Positions 14,524 through 14,716 of a stretch of DNA of 14,716 bases are shown in pieces (within the stretch, counting starts at the first letter, position 1; every line of letters begins with the position of its first letter). This DNA is from an uncultured Methylobacillus sp. (lineage in GTDB: Bacteria > Pseudomonadota > Gammaproteobacteria > Burkholderiales > Methylophilaceae), in assembly GCA_946478965.1 (NCBI GenBank), contig CAMLDQ010000051.1, positions 1 through 14,716 of the forward strand, read 5' to 3'. The notes below the pieces were generated by a model. That model had not been told where the DNA came from. It saw nothing but the letters and a program-made list of their open reading frames with translations, and made no database searches. Position numbers and translations under genes: made by a program.

Positions 14524-14716
14524 TTATTCGGTAACGGCAGCTGCCTTTTCGCGCATCTGCAGTTTCTCCTTGATACGTGCCGACTTGCCGGAGCGCTCAC
14601 GCAAGTAGTACAGCTTGGCACGACGCACATCGCCGCGACGCTTGACTTCGATGCTGGCGATCAGCGGGGAGTAGGTCTGGAAAGTACGCTCGACGCCTTC
14701 GCCGGAAGAAATCTTG
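14524..14716 (-). CDS. rplS: 50S ribosomal protein bL19, 5' end cut by window edge
   Basis: Protein of the 50S subunit at the 30S-50S interface. The last 64 codons are present. They read [20 protein letters not shown], then [20 protein letters not shown], then [20 protein letters not shown] and VTE before the stop TAA (14524-14526). [37 protein letters not shown] and the basic C-terminus are family signatures. The N-terminal half lies beyond the window. In most proteobacteria it is the last gene of rpsP-rimM-trmD-rplS, which fits the strong terminator that follows. Identity is certain. Confidence 0.97.
   Translation of the reverse strand, partial: KISSGEGVERTFQTYSPLIASIEVKRRGDVRRAKLYYLRERSGKSARIKEKLQMREKAAAVTE

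Noticed and set aside
1..14716. Mobile element, defence system or CRISPR array
   Set aside because: XerD is a complete housekeeping recombinase. No transposase, direct-repeat array, toxin-antitoxin pair or phage gene is visible on either strand.

Overview
The window is housekeeping DNA from a betaproteobacterium. The basis is gene order (rpsU-yqeY-dnaG-rpoD; rplS, ogt and xerD side by side), the acidic insert in RpoD, and the look of the proteins. I would guess Nitrosomonadales or a neighbour, but the genus cannot be settled by eye. Coding density is high and base composition looks even. I see no insertion sequence, prophage, CRISPR array, tRNA or rRNA gene. No gap between genes exceeds about 105 bases, so no long stretch is left unexplained.

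Layout from left to right. (1) 1-3890, minus strand: the macromolecular synthesis operon, transcribed rpsU, yqeY, dnaG, rpoD, with rpoD cut by the left edge. A good sigma-70 promoter sits before rpsU. A strong intrinsic terminator lies between yqeY and dnaG and probably attenuates dnaG-rpoD. A perfect -10 hexamer overlaps the dnaG stop and may feed rpoD separately. (2) 3986-6010: tsaD (+) diverges from rpsU and meets plsY (-) end to end with no base between them; folB (+) follows and diverges from plsY. A two-way terminator closes folB and the efflux operon. (3) 6049-12605: a complete RND tripartite efflux operon on the minus strand (lipoprotein adaptor, HAE1 pump, outer membrane channel), with a divergent AcrR-type TetR repressor on the plus strand. 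The shared 115-base control region holds an inverted repeat with the same arms and spacing as I recall for the E. coli AcrR operator. It lies exactly between the -35 and -10 of the pump promoter, and a second palindrome sits near the predicted transcription start. (4) 12623-12985 (-): a small four-helix membrane protein resembling part of heme-copper oxidase subunit I. (5) 13073-14420 (-): ogt overlapping xerD, with a 28-base perfect palindrome across the xerD stop codon. (6) 14461-14716: a terminator and the 3' end of rplS, the tail of the usual rpsP-rimM-trmD-rplS operon.

The genes serve transcription and replication initiation (rpoD, dnaG), translation and tRNA modification (rpsU, rplS, tsaD), phospholipid and folate synthesis (plsY, folB), DNA repair and chromosome dimer resolution (ogt, xerD), and drug or solvent export under a local repressor. 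I found no convincing new system. The points most worth a second look are the double operator at the efflux locus, the long extra loop in the pump, the palindrome at the xerD stop and the orphan oxidase-like protein.
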